The notes: generated by a model from the sequence alone, not told the origin. Shown: positions 33,471-44,472, counted from the first letter of the stretch. The stretch is 64,000 nucleotides of DNA from Agapetus fuscipes (GCA_951799405.1 OX637332.1:3167001-3231000), one strand, 5' to 3'. Numbers and translations are program-made.

Positions 33471-33624
33471 CACAGTAGATCTCAGCAACAGAAGGGTTAT
33501 TCTGCTAAATTCCTTACACTTTGGATATCAATTCAAGTCGGAGATTGCCGGTGCTTACGAAAGAAAAATCACAATACACTTATTTTTGGACACGAATCGT
33601 GAACACGAATCGACACGAAATATT

Positions 33625-33878
33625 CCTTAACTTATAGGTTGGTATGAGGCTGACCACCCATACTGTAAAAAATGGTTCACTTTTGCCAATGTCATCCCTG
33701 TGTCAAGGAAAGTCGTCAAAAGTTGTAGGGCTTATGTTAATTTGAGTTTTGGATTTTATTTGTAAGTAGGTACACATTCTGCATTTGTAAGCGCGAACTA
33801 CACGTGTTTGTTTGTGGGCATGCATTTGAGAGCTCTAAATGAATATATCCTTGCAACTTAGATTATAGATTATAGAAT
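33625..33878 (+). repeat. B-tail copy, full length
   Basis: TTCCTTAACTTATAGG to GATTATAGATTATAG. Confidence 0.8.
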
Positions 33879-33945
33879 CGCTGTCTCGTCGCCAAGGAAT
33901 TTACCAGAATATCGCTTCAGGTTACTTGCGTATAATACAAATCTC

Positions 33946-34320
33946 TACCTTAGAGCATAAACAACGGTAGTCACATTTAGTAAAATGTGCAGGAGACGAG
34001 TTTTAGTGAAAATGTGCACTTTTTTAAACCATCATAACTTCTAAACTAGACGAGATATTTTTGTTCTGTAAAAACTGTTTATCTTCTTTTATCGATATTT
34101 ATTTAATGTGAAGTAATGTGAACAACGTATGTGGAACTTCCGTGGTTTATGCTCGCACTTTTATGTGCATCCCATATTTATTACACTTGATATCTCAGTA
34201 ACTATGAGTCCAAGGACTCCAATATTTTTACCACTTATAGAACAGCTAATTATAATAATTTCTGCATCATTAACTCAAAAACGCAAAAAAGTGGACTTCC
34301 GTTGTTTATGCTCTAAGGTA
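33946..34320. mobile_element. TA-flanked MITE
   Basis: Terminal 27-bp inverted repeats with one mismatch (CCTTAGAGCATAAACAACGG start) are bounded by TA on both sides. TA duplication suggests the Tc1/mariner superfamily. An internal partial copy of the terminus (CTTCCGTGGTTTATGCTC) lies at 34137. Confidence 0.8.
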
Positions 34321-34359
34321 CAGAAATACATGCGAGGGACTTGTTTGCTTTCTCAGTGA

Positions 34360-34790
34360 AAACCCTCTTCATGATGTATGTACGGCGAAGCAGAGACTAA
34401 TAGACGCGTTATTGCTCGTACACAAAAGTGACGTCAAATCAAATACAATAATTATTATACGTGTCGGGTGACGCACAAAGCATCGCTTATTCATGCGGGA
34501 AGCGTGCAATATGAGAGATAATATTTTAAAAAAACATGGCCGCTCACTTTCACAGAGACACTTGCGAAAGCAACGAAAGTACGAGCGATAATAACGACTG
34601 CCTTCGATCAATTATTTCATACCGGATAGAGTTACATTGCGAGATAATGCCTGTATCCCCTTTGAATCTTGACATCGGCGAAATACGTGAAACGAGACCG
34701 CGCGCTCTCGAGACTTCCACCGCGCTAGGGTTTGCGAAACTGAACTAAGTACTGTTACGCGATTGCCGCTCATGTTGTGGGATATATAAT
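34360..34790. other. Unique GC- and CpG-richer island
   Basis: It contains a TGACGTCA (cAMP-response-type) site at 34430-34437, and CGCGCGCTCTCGAGAC. A 70-codon frame (34536-34748, +) starts in a favourable context (AAAACATGG). No repeat relationship is seen. It could be a regulatory element or a small exon; neither is shown. Confidence 0.4.
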
Positions 34791-34919
34791 CCATAATCTA
34801 AGCTGCAAAGATATTGTCATGATTTTTCAGGTTCACTTTTAATAAAACTGCAGGTGAATTTACTTCACAGTATTTTTTTTTAAGTTTATTACATTATATT
34901 TTAAGTTTATTATTAATCT

Positions 34920-35385
34920 GCAATGTTGATTTCTAATGTTGGTTTATTAATTTGCTACATTTTTTGCATAGGAAATTTTTGACTTTTTTTTGGATAGATT
35001 TATTTTTAAGGTTTTGTTCTTTTTTGTATTTAAATGTAATTTATTATTCGTATTCCTTGACTTATAGGGTGGTATGAGGCTGACCACCCATACTTTAAAA
35101 AATGATTCACTTTTTTTTTTTTTTTTATTAGACAAACAAACAGTTATACATGTAATATATGGGATAAACAACATAGTTATACAATTTCAAAAACCAGCAC
35201 TTTGCCAATGTCACCCTTGTGTCAGGGAAGGTCGGCAAAAGTTGTGGGGCTTAGGTTCATTTGAGGTTTGGATTTTATTTGTAAGTACACATTCAGCACT
35301 TGCAAGCGCGAACTACATGTGTTGGTTTGAGGGCATACATCTGAGAGCTTTAAATGAATATATCCTTGCAACTTAGATTATAGAT
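34920..35385 (+). mobile_element. LINE-B 3' UTR with B-tail
   Basis: It begins inside the last codons (CTGCAATGTTGATTTCTAATG, as at 40805), keeps the 3' UTR words TTGCTACATTTTTTGCATAG, and continues into a B-tail from 35050. About 90 bp starting with a T17 run is inserted at 35109-35200. Confidence 0.8.
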
Positions 35386-35796
35386 TTTTATACAGATTAT
35401 TATAATCAATATTATGATTTATTCTACAACTTCTGGCTTTGTCAGTTTCATGGCTTGGGCGTTAATCGATCACTGAATTCATCACAGAACTGCAGCCTAT
35501 TTTCGCGTGCCCCTTAATTAACGAGGCACTTCTAGAATGGATATTTCCTGAGAGTACAAGAAGTATCGACAGTTCAAAGTGTCAAACACTCACTCGACGT
35601 TTGGTTAGCGACGTAGCTAACGTCTTCAGGAGACACCCTCTCTGCACGATGACTGAGGGTGAACAATAAAACGGAAAGAATGACGGCTAGTCTAATATTC
35701 GTTTTTTTTTAAACTGTGTAGTCATTATTATTTTTAATTTGTCAACCATAATTCCAACCTAAACGTAACAGTATGGCATATGTTCGTATTAATGAT
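35386..35796. other. Mostly unique sequence
   Basis: 35560-35660 has the word pair GACGTTTGGTTAGCGACG and AACGTCTTCAGGAGAC, resembling Penelope-like tails. The rest is not recognised. Confidence 0.35.
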
Positions 35797-35965
35797 GTTT
35801 CAGGGAATGTCGTCAAGAGTTGCAGGGCTTATGTTCATTTGAGGTTTGGATTTTATTTGTAAGTACACAATCAGCATTTGTAAGCGCGAACTACACGTGT
35901 TTGTTTGTGGGCATACATCTGAGAGCTTTGAATGAATATATCCTTGCAACTTAGATTATAGATGA
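35797..35965 (+). repeat. B-tail, 5' truncated
   Basis: TGTTTCAGGGAATGTCGTC to CAACTTAGATTATAGATG; AATCAGCATTTG subtype. Confidence 0.75.
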
Positions 35966-36451
35966 GAAATATAGTGAATGTTTTGATTTTTTTAAGGGTG
36001 CAAAGCAAGAATATGTGACTAGGAGCGTTCAAATTTAAAGCGAGAGGTCTTCATTTGCGACTTAAAAGAAGTAGAAGAAGAAAGGCGTCTCCGCTGAAAG
36101 TGCAATGTATCGGGCCAAGTACAAGACTTGTCGATTTCGTAATGAAATTCTTGCAAACTGGTTATTAGCCCCATTTAGTTCTTTTTGCATATAACACCTG
36201 TATGAAAAATATATTGTGAACCGAAAATATGAGTTCGCACGCGGATTTTTTACGATGTACCTCCCGCTGAGATCGGAAATTGGGACAAAATTACAACACA
36301 GTTATTAATATGATTTTTTTCACATTTCGACTGTGGGTTCACGAAAAAAACTATATTTATAGCTGCAGTAGTAAAATGTAAGAGTCACTTTTTTCTTTTA
36401 TCAAATTAAACACGCTAATCAAATGTAATCATATCTAATAAAACAAACATC
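35966..36451. other. No recognised feature
   Basis: Unique sequence. 36050-36160 is less AT-rich but has no convincing exon. Confidence 0.35.
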
Positions 36452-36457
36452 AACAAT

Positions 36458-36714
36458 CTAATCTAATCTAATCTAAGTTGCAAAGATATGTGACATTGGA
36501 GATTCACATTACATGCATTCTCACAACCAGACACGTACAAGTTCGCGCTTGCACATGCCTCATGTGAACCCACAACATAAAACCAAATCTCAAATGGACA
36601 TACACCCTGCAACTCTTGCCGTCCTTCCCTGTAACAGGGGTGACATTGGCAAAGTGAACCATTTTTACAGCATGGGTGGTCAGCCGCATACCAACCTACG
36701 AGTATAAGTCAAGG
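36458..36714 (-). mobile_element. B-tail with 6-bp TSD
   Basis: A reverse copy from (CTAAT)n to AAGTCAAGG, flanked by AACAAT at 36452-36457 and 36715-36720. The element end coincides with the common 5' boundary, supporting independent mobilisation. Confidence 0.85.
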
Positions 36715-36729
36715 AACAATAATAATGTA

Positions 36730-36990
36730 TATCTCTCCTTGATTGATAGGTTGGTATGCGGCTGACCACCCATACTGTAAAAAATGGTTCACTTTGCCAA
36801 TGTCACCCCTGCTTCAGGGAAGGTCGGCAAGAGTTGCAGGGCTTATGTTCATTTGAGATTGGGGGTTTTATATTGTAGGTCCACATGCAGCATGTGTAAG
36901 CGCGAAATTATGCATGTCTGCTTGTGGGAATGCATTTAATATGAATCTCAAATGATACATATCTTTGCAGCTTAGATTTAGATTTAGATT
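36730..36990 (+). repeat. B-tail copy, full length
   Basis: CCTTGATTGATAGG to (GATTTA)n; about 15 bp from the preceding inverted copy. Confidence 0.85.
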
Positions 36991-36992
36991 TA

Positions 36993-37160
36993 GATGTAAG
37001 TAAGCAAAGATACATTACATTTGAGTGATGTAAGGCAATCTAATAATACATGGATTTCCATAAGCATACACATATAACTTCGCGCTTACACATGCGGTAT
37101 GTGTACCCAAAAAATAAAATCACAAATTTAAACATAATTCCTGCGACTCTTTAACCTTCC
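36993..37160 (-). repeat. B-tail, diverged, 5' truncated
   Basis: Reverse copy with TTCGCGCTTACACATGCGGT; ends ACTCTTTAACCTTCCC and passes into a SINE-1 head scrap (37161-37210). Confidence 0.65.
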
Positions 37161-37229
37161 CGAACCCACAACCTTCCATTTACGAGTCCGAAGCGTAACT
37201 ACTAGACTACATACCCTTCCATATCTATG

Positions 37230-37362
37230 ATCCATAATAAAGACGAAGAAGAAGTCTTCTTCATCTTAATCTTGGTCCCTATTTCTGAGGATTGTGACCT
37301 GTGTGGAAGCAACCACTCTTCTCCAGTTCTCTCTGACTGCGCTGCTTGCAGCGCTTCAAGCA
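37230..37362 (-). mobile_element. LINE C-terminus fragment
   Basis: Minus-strand codons read AVRENWRRVVASTQVTILRN, then RDQD and stop. This is the D/R-R-W ending of RTE-like polyproteins. A short GAAGAAGAAG run follows. Confidence 0.6.
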
Positions 37363-37582
37363 CGAAGAAGAAGAAAAATATGTATGAAATGTACGTACGG
37401 AAAAATGCAGAATTTAATGATTACTTTGAGAATGTGCGGATATTGCTTTTATCATAAAATACTCGATTGGTAGGTTAACGTATTATCAGTCATTATTTTG
37501 AAATTATTAACGTCAATGAAATTCGATAATCTGCTTCCTGAACGAAACAAGTAAGTGCGCCATATAATAATAGGAATGTATT

Positions 37583-37870
37583 GACCGGTCCGTAATCTAG
37601 TGGTTTACGTTTTGGATTCGTAATCAGAAGGTCGTGAGTTGGATTCCCGGCGGAGCACAAAAAAATACATTCCTTTTTACAAATGTTCTTCGTGCATGGA
37701 AACAAATAATTGCCTTTATACCAAAGACCAGTCAGAAAAGGTCCGTACAGCCTTAATAAAGCTACTGGATCCAGTTTGGCGCTTTAAGGTCACACTAAAA
37801 AATAGAGGGCTCTTGAGGTGTGTTTGCCAATGAGAACAGCGCTTACCGAATAAATCATTTAAAAAAATTG
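37583..37870 (+). mobile_element. SINE-1, near full length
   Basis: GACCGGTCCGTAATCTAGTGG head to ACCGAATAAATCATTT. The B box is degraded (GAGTTGGATTCC). Confidence 0.8.
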
Positions 37871-38104
37871 ACTTGAGTTTTTTTTTTTTTTTTTTTAATT
37901 TTACTTCGGATCTGAGATTAACCCGTTTAGACCGAAGGTTTTTATTGCGATTTTTTCCTGAAATTCATAATTGTTACATGAAATGGTGTACAAAAACTTT
38001 TTTTCAAGTAACTTTTTTTTTTAATGTTTCTAGTTTTTTTAGATATACCTAAGGTGTTCCGAAATCGGATCACTAGGCCCACGGACTACATTTTTACACT
38101 ATAT

Positions 38105-38330
38105 GGGCCACCCATACTGTAAAAAATGGTTCACTTTGCCAATGTCACCCCTGTTTCAGGGAATTTCGGCAAGAGTTGCAGGGCTTATGTTCATTTGAGG
38201 TTTGGATTTTATTTGTAAGTACACAATCAGCATTTGTAAGCGCGAACTACACGTGTTTGTTTGTGGGCATACATCTGAGAGCTTTGAATGAATATATCCT
38301 TGTAACTTAGATTATAGATTAGATTATAGA
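38105..38330 (+). repeat. B-tail, nearly complete
   Basis: CCACCCATACTGTAAAAAAT to AACTTAGATTATAGATTAG; AATCAGCATTTG subtype. Confidence 0.8.
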
Positions 38331-38529
38331 TGGGCGACGAAACTCCAGAACACCTAATTGGTTTTCTTCAAATGTTTTGTGTAATTGCCAAGCTTTTTGT
38401 AAACTTAATTCGAATAAAAATAGGATTTAATTTAATCACAACTTCTGAATTATTTTAAAAACCTTTGTAAGAGAATGTACATTATTGTAGTCCTTCGAGG
38501 ACCAAAATAACATCATTTCATTTTCAATT

Positions 38530-38655
38530 GAGCTCTTCCGGTCGTCAAAAGTCTTACAACACAAGGGTCTTGCTTAAGAATTGGCGCATTCCATTGTAAC
38601 CACCACAGGTGTGAGAGGTGATTCATACCAAATAAAAATTATCATCCTAATATTT
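38530..38655 (+). mobile_element. SINE-1 3' half, diverged
   Basis: GGGTCTTGCTTAAGAATTGG to TTATCATCCTAATATT. Confidence 0.55.
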
Positions 38656-38804
38656 CTTATTTCATTTCTCACATAAATACCAACTGCATTCGTCTGTTTC
38701 CGGTCCCGCAGAAAGTTCTCGGCTGTTTTCGATACTTCAGCCCTTTTTTGGATGTTTTAATATGTAGTGGTATTGCGGTTATGGTTTGGTACAAATTACT
38801 TTCA

Positions 38805-39030
38805 CGGCGGCCCGACCCGTCCCCTTAGTGCTTGCTTGTCTTATCTCCAACAGAAGTAATTTCACATGACCAATGTTTGCATGTGTACTGGATCGATGTG
38901 TCTTATTAAATCTGGATATTGATTTAAAAAATATTTAAAAACAACTCTCACATTATCGTGTTTTACGATCTTAACTCAAATTGTGTAGAATGTGATTCTT
39001 AAGACGATTCCATTGACAGGTCATCTATAA
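38805..39030 (+). repeat. MITE-I copy
   Basis: CCCTTAGTGCTTGCTTGTC to GACAGGTCATCT; the right terminus is cut by a B-tail. Confidence 0.7.
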
Positions 39031-39335
39031 TCTAATTTGCTAAGATACATTAACATTCCAAACTATACTTTGTATTGTTTGTGTATTAACACTGAAAATT
39101 CATATTGTTTAATTTTATAATTTTTGGCACAAACTTATATCAAATGCATGCTCACAAACAGACACCCGTAAATTCTCGCTTACAAATGCTGAATGTGTAC
39201 TTACAAATTAAAATCCATGACTCAAATGAACATAAACCCTGCAACTATTGCCGACCTTCCTTGAAACAGAGGTGACATTGGTAACGTGAAACATTTTTTA
39301 CAGTATGGGTGGTCAGCCTCATCTGTAAGTCAATA
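39031..39335 (-). repeat. B-tail with internal insertion
   Basis: The reverse copy starts TATAATCTAATTTGCTAAG and ends TCTGTAAGTCAATAAA. About 70 bp of AT-rich DNA interrupts it near 39055-39125. Confidence 0.65.
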
Positions 39336-39860
39336 AATGTCTTCCAATGTGTCTTATTAAAACTGGAAATTTATTTTAAAAATATTAAAAAACATTATCG
39401 TGTTTTACGTTTCTTTCTTAGCTCAGATTGTGTAACTTTAACTGTAACTCTGTCGCCATTCCGCTAGGGGTGGCCAGAGCCTCTGCATAGCTATCTCCAT
39501 TTCTTCCTATCTATGTATATAAGGTACAAAACAATGTGACGAGCTGGTTTGGGCATGTGGAACGAATGAATTATGATAGACTGATACAGTATATATGCAG
39601 AGGTAGTGTGAATGGAAAAAGAGGTAAGTGACGACCGAGAAAAGTATGGAGTGATCAGATTGAGGAAATTGTGAAAGAACGGGATATACAAAGCGAGTGT
39701 AAAAGAATAAAATGCATGAAAAGGATGATGGATATGAATGAATTGAAAGAGATAGTGTAGACTGTCATCGTAGAATGTGATTCTTAAGACAATTTCATTG
39801 ACAGGTCATCTTTGAATCAAATGGTAGATAAGCCAAACAAGCACTGAGGGTGCGGACCGG
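39336..39860 (+). repeat. MITE-I split by LINE-A
   Basis: The left part ends at CTCAGATTGTGTA (39435). The right part resumes at TAGAATGTGATTCTTAAG (39770) and ends AAACAAGCACTGAGGG. Confidence 0.7.
39427..39760 (-). mobile_element. LINE-A with 5' inversion (twin priming)
   Basis: 39427-39512 is the LINE-A 3' terminus in minus orientation. 39520-39760 is upstream LINE-A coding sequence in plus orientation (GAGCTGGTTTGGGCATGTGG onward). Two opposite segments within one insertion are the signature of twin priming. Confidence 0.75.
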
Positions 39861-40148
39861 CAAAAGCATATTTTATTCAACAGCCATTGCTATTCGCATG
39901 TCACGGCGATGGAGAGTTCATTTATCACGCGTTGCTGACAATCAAACACGAGCCTAAAGATGAATCAAACAAATTATGTTATACGGACTGTTATAGCAGT
40001 CTCGCTCAAACTGTTGTATTAGCGCGCTAGACCATTTTTTAATTCCTTAAAGACCTGTTGAACCGACCTCCAATCAATATTTGATTGACACATCAAATTT
40101 GATTACTTAATTCTGGTAAGGACCTCGGTTGAATATATATATTTCGGA
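39861..40148. other. No recognised feature
   Basis: Unique sequence. Confidence 0.35.
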
Positions 40149-40437
40149 AGTGGGTACTTGAGAATAGGATGTGTAAGGGAAAGCAAGTGGTCGGAGCAAT
40201 AGGAAGAATAGCAAAAACAAGTGATTGACGATGGATCTAAGAATGGCGGTACACAATGGCATATTGTTACCGACTTTGATGTATGGAAGTGAAGCATGGA
40301 CAGTAAACGATAGCGAAATGATAAAGTATGTACAGTGGAAATGAAGCATTTGAGAAGCATGACAGGAAAAACTCTGAGGGATAGAGTTAGGAATGAATGG
40401 GTAAAAAAAGAATGTAATTTGAAAAAGGATGTAAAAA
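40149..40437 (+). mobile_element. LINE-A fragment, upstream part of a chimera
   Basis: Sense codons cover ILLPTLMYGSEAW and MKHLRSMTGKTLRDRVRNEW. It runs without a break into LINE-B sequence at about 40437. Confidence 0.8.
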
Positions 40438-41190
40438 AGGATGACTATCTAAGAAGTATGATTGGGAAAAAACGAAGTGACAGAGTGAGGAATGATTTTG
40501 TAAGAGAAGAATGTGGTGTAAGGGAAAGTGTGAAAGTGAAGATTAAAAGAAGTATGTTAAGATGGTTCGGGCATATGGAGAGAATGAGTGATGAAAGATT
40601 GACGAAGAAAGTATATGTTGCTAAAATAGATGGATGTCGTGGTAGAGGAAGACCGAGAAAAGTATGGATGGATCAAATTTCTGAAATAGCGAATGAATGG
40701 GATATCCAGAGTCATAATAAAAGGAGGACTTGCATGAAAAAGGTTATGACTCTGGATGAAATGAAAGAAGTGTGCAAGGACAGGAAGAAGTGGCGGCTAA
40801 TCTGCAATGGTGATTTTTAGTGTTGGTGTATTCATTTGCTACATTTTTTGCATAGGAAATTTCTGACTTTTTTTGTATAGATTTCTTTGTAAGGTTTTGT
40901 TCTTTTATATATTTAAATGTAATTTTTTATTCATATTCCTTGACTTATAGGTTGGTATGAGGCTGACCACCCATACTGTAAAAAATGGTTCACTTTGCCA
41001 ATGTCACCCCTGTTTCAGGGAAGGTCGGCAAAAGTTGTGGGGCTTATGTTCATTTGAGGTTTAGATTTTATTTGTAAGTACACATTCAGCATTTGTAAGC
41101 GCGAACTACACTTGTTGGTTTGTGAGCTTACATCTGAGAGCTTTAAATGAATATATCCTTGCAACTTAGATTATAGATTATTATTATTAT
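40438..41190 (+). mobile_element. LINE-B C-terminus, 3' UTR and B-tail, best copy
   Basis: Codons to 40820: YLRSMIGKKRSDRVRNDFV, MLRWFGHMERMSDERLTKKV, GRGRPRKVWMDQISEIANEW, MKKVMTLDEMKEVCKDRKKW, then stop. A 3' UTR of about 120 bp and a B-tail (40934-41175) end in (ATT)n. This copy sets the LINE-B gene structure. Confidence 0.9.
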
Positions 41191-41194
41191 TATT

Positions 41195-41520
41195 ATAGAT
41201 GTGAAAGTTAAGGTACAAAAGAATGTGATGAGATGGTTTGGGCATGTGGAAAGAATGAATAATGGTAGACTGACAAAGTATGTATACAAAGAAAGTGTGA
41301 TAGGAAAAAGAGGGAAGGGACGACCGAGAAAAGTATGGAGTGATCAGATTGAGGAGATTGTAAAAGAATGGGATATACAAAGTGAGCGTAAAAGAAGAAA
41401 TGCATGAAAAGGGTGATGGATATGAATGAAATGAAAGAGGTATGTAAGTATAGGAAAAAATGGAGGCAGCTCTGCAGAGGCTCTGGCCACCCCTAGCGGA
41501 ATGGCGACAGAGTTACAGTA
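41195..41520 (+). mobile_element. LINE-A C-terminus
   Basis: VKVQKNVMRWFGHVERMNNG, GKRGKGRPRKVWSDQIEEIV, then a 1-bp frameshift at RRNA and the terminus CTAGCGGAATGG plus a short hexamer tail. It landed in the (ATT)n tail of the LINE-B copy before it. Confidence 0.88.
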
Positions 41521-41848
41521 CAGGGTAATAATATGATGAAATTTGAACAGGAGAGATGATATACATCAGATGATTTACGAAGATGCAACAATTTTTTTGT
41601 TTTTTTTGGGAGAAATCAACAAAAAATAGGTCAATTGGTTTAAAAGCGTTCTCAAGTGATGCGCTTAGGGGCCTTCCATATATTACGTCATTCGCATTAA
41701 GGGTGGAGGAGTCTGGTCTGCGGATGATGGCAAAAGACGTACGAGTACTTAAAGTGACGTCGTTCTTGTAAATACAAATTTCTACAAAATATACAAAATA
41801 TTATATATATATATAAGGATAATTTATTTTAATGTACACATAATTAAA
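41521..41848. other. No recognised feature
   Basis: Unique sequence. Confidence 0.35.
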
Positions 41849-42010
41849 GAGCGCCGTTTTTGTGTGTGTCACACCTCAAGGGCCCTCTCAAATCACGGAT
41901 AAGATTTCTTGTAAAGATGTGTCTTTAGTGCTCCTTTAAAGACACCAACAGTCTTTGCCTTCCTCACATTAGGTGGCAGTCTGTTCCACTCCATTATGTA
42001 AGTAATATAA
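41849..42010 (-). mobile_element. SINE-1 end plus LINE C-terminus
   Basis: 41849-41893 is a reverse SINE-1 3' end scrap. 41894-42005 encodes, on the minus strand, EWNRLPPNVRKAKTVGVFKG and ALKTHLYKKSYP, the W-N-LP / FK..L ending of CR1/Jockey-like LINE polyproteins. Confidence 0.7.
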
Positions 42011-42451
42011 CATTATTAATAAGCTCATCCATTATTACAGCAAGAGGGAGGGGAGTTCATTAGATACTGACTATATAGGATGATTGTAAGGGGGGGGGGT
42101 CCAAAATCGGCAAAAATCGATGACGTAATTTATGGACGGCCCCTTACCTACAAACAGTATTTCATTTACCTCAATAACTCAATGATTTTTAGATACTGAA
42201 TCAATGGAACACACAGTTTGGCAAATTGTGAAGTAGAAAAAAAACAACGAAGAAAAAATTCGAGTCGACGATCGCGAGAGGAGGTATTGCATTTATTAGA
42301 AACCCAGATCGGAGCGTGTGAAACGAAGATGCTAATGTGATAGAACTCATTTAGTTAATTAACATATCTTTATTCTTTACAAAGTTTTAGTATCGCATAA
42401 TTCAAGACTATTCTTTGACTCATCGTTTGGTATAAGCCTCACTATCTAATT
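42011..42451. other. Unique sequence
   Basis: No feature. 42250-42330 is GC-richer (GTCGACGATCGCGAGAGGAG). Confidence 0.35.
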
Positions 42452-42654
42452 CAGTGGCGAAGGGTGCCATACAACTCGATTCCCATCGGTTTCCCTTTTA
42501 AAATGAGGCAAAAATGATAATAAAGTAGACTGCATGGTTTCAATGGGGAAAAATATGCATTGTTTCTTTGGTTTTAAAAGTATTTTTTTACTTTGTGCCT
42601 TATTTTAAAAGGGAAGCCGATGGGAATCGAGTTGTATGGCACCCTTCGCCACCG
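42452..42654. mobile_element. hAT-like MITE
   Basis: Termini CAGTGGCGAAGGGTGCCATA and the complement ending CGCCACCG; inverted arms of about 55 bp. Flanks ATCTAATT and CTATCTAT are not a clean 8-bp duplication. At 203 bp it is noncoding. Confidence 0.8.
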
Positions 42655-42659
42655 CTATC

Positions 42660-43010
42660 TATACTGAGTTCTATGATAGAACGACACAGTGATTAAACGA
42701 CACATGACAGAGCGACACATGACAGAACATCACAATGACAGTACATCTATAATCTATAATCTAAGTTGCAAGGGTATATTCATTCAAAGCTCTCAGATGT
42801 ATGCCCACAAACAAACATGTGTAGTTCGCGCTTACAAATGCTGATTGTGTACTTACAAATAAAATCCAAACCTCAAATGAACATAAGCCCTGCAACTCTT
42901 GCCGACATTCCCTGAAACAGGGGTGACATTGGCAAAGTGAACATCACATGTCAAATCATCACAGCTGTGATGATTTGTCATGTGTCATGATTTGTAGAAT
43001 TGATTAATAT
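42660..43010. repeat. ACATGACAG-type simple repeat split by a B-tail
   Basis: Short repeats (CGACACATGACAG and a palindrome around ATCACAGCTGTGAT) flank a reverse B-tail at 42745-42945. Confidence 0.65.
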
Positions 43011-43144
43011 TTGATCTTCCAGAAATCGGACAAAAAGTAGCCTACCCAAGCTAAAAATGCTACGCTCATCTATTACAACCACCTTTCTATGAATTAGGGG
43101 TGAGATTGGCAAAAGTGAACCAATATCAACAACATGAGAGGTCC

Positions 43145-43402
43145 ATCAATCTATTATCTATAATCTAAGTTGCAAGGATACATTATATTTAAAGTTAATA
43201 TTAAATGTGTTCCCACAAACAGACATGTGTAATTTCTTGCTTACAAATGCTGCATGTGTACTTAAAAATTACAAACCAATACTCAAATGAACAAAAGCTC
43301 TGCAAGGTTTGCCTACCTTCCCTGTAACAGAGGTGACATTGGCAAAGTTAAACATTATTTTACTGTATGCGTGGTCTGCCTCATACCAACCTATAAGTCA
43401 AG
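43145..43402 (-). repeat. B-tail copy, full length
   Basis: TTATCTATAATCTAAGTTGC to CTATAAGTCAAGCG. Confidence 0.75.
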
Positions 43403-43779
43403 CGATTTCAAAATATCTTATTCCATTTTTTCCCTGAATCTGATTTTTAATGAGATTTTTACAGTATTTTACAATACCTACCTACCTACCTTCAATTGTT
43501 GTTTTTATTCATTAAGGCCAACGCTTTTAATTATTTTTTTCGTTCCATTTTACAGATTCCCAACATTTTTAAACACCATGATGATGACGATGAATGATAT
43601 CTCATTTTTCTAATTAACTTTGGATCCGAAAAATACATCTCGAGCACATTACATTCCGTACTGTATTGTGTACAATTATACAATGGGTAATAAATTATTG
43701 TAGTACGGAGTGTTTGCGTAGTTTTATTATGCCCAAATTAAGTATTGTCAGAAATACATTTCCAAATTTACCAACACAT
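43403..43779. other. No recognised feature
   Basis: AT-rich sequence with a short CTAC repeat at 43481. Confidence 0.35.
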
Positions 43780-44455
43780 AATCTAAATCTAAGTTGCAAA
43801 TATATGCATCATTTTAGATTCATATTAAATACACTCTACAAGATAATATGACCTACGAAGATACAGAGAAGCTCTTAATTGTAGTAGAGTAAATTTATAT
43901 TTCTATTTTACTTTTGTTTATTTTGCTTTAATTTGTTTTTAATTTTTTTGAGTAACTAAGTCTATTCGTATTAGAATCAGGATTTAAGATAATAGTATAA
44001 AAATATGAATACATGTAGAAATAATTGTTTAGGTACATAATATTGTGTGAAATTTCTCCACGCCTGAGACACAGGAGTTTCCTAGTTCAGGCACATGTAG
44101 ATATTATTTTCTTGTTAAGTTAAATGTGTACAAATGTAATATTAGTAATATAATGTTAAAAGATGTGCTTTGGTGTACATTTTTGTAGTATTTTTTGTAA
44201 AATTATTATTTGTTGTATATTTTTAATGAATAAATTATTATTATATTATTATATTATTATTCCCACAAGCAGACACGCATAATTTCGCGCTCACACATGC
44301 CGCATGTGGACCAACAATATAAAAACCCAATCTCAAATGAACATAAGCCCTGCAACTCTTGACGACCTTCCCTGAAACAGGGGTGACATTGGCAAAGGGA
44401 ACCATTTTTTGCAGTATGGGTGGTCAACCTCATACCAACCTATAAGTCAAGGAAG
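43780..44455 (-). repeat. B-tail split by repeat H
   Basis: The 3' part 43780-43838 and the remainder 44258-44455 (CCCACAAGCAGAC to AAGTCAAGGAA) rejoin into a full reverse copy. Confidence 0.8.
43839..44257 (+). mobile_element. Repeat H, LINE 3'-UTR-like
   Basis: Ends GAATAAATTATTATTATATT, a polyadenylation signal with an (ATT)n tail. About 290 bp recurs inverted at 53610-53900 (CGCCTGAGACACAGG block). No reading frame is retained. Confidence 0.65.
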
Positions 44456-44472
44456 ATTTGTGTTATTTTAAT

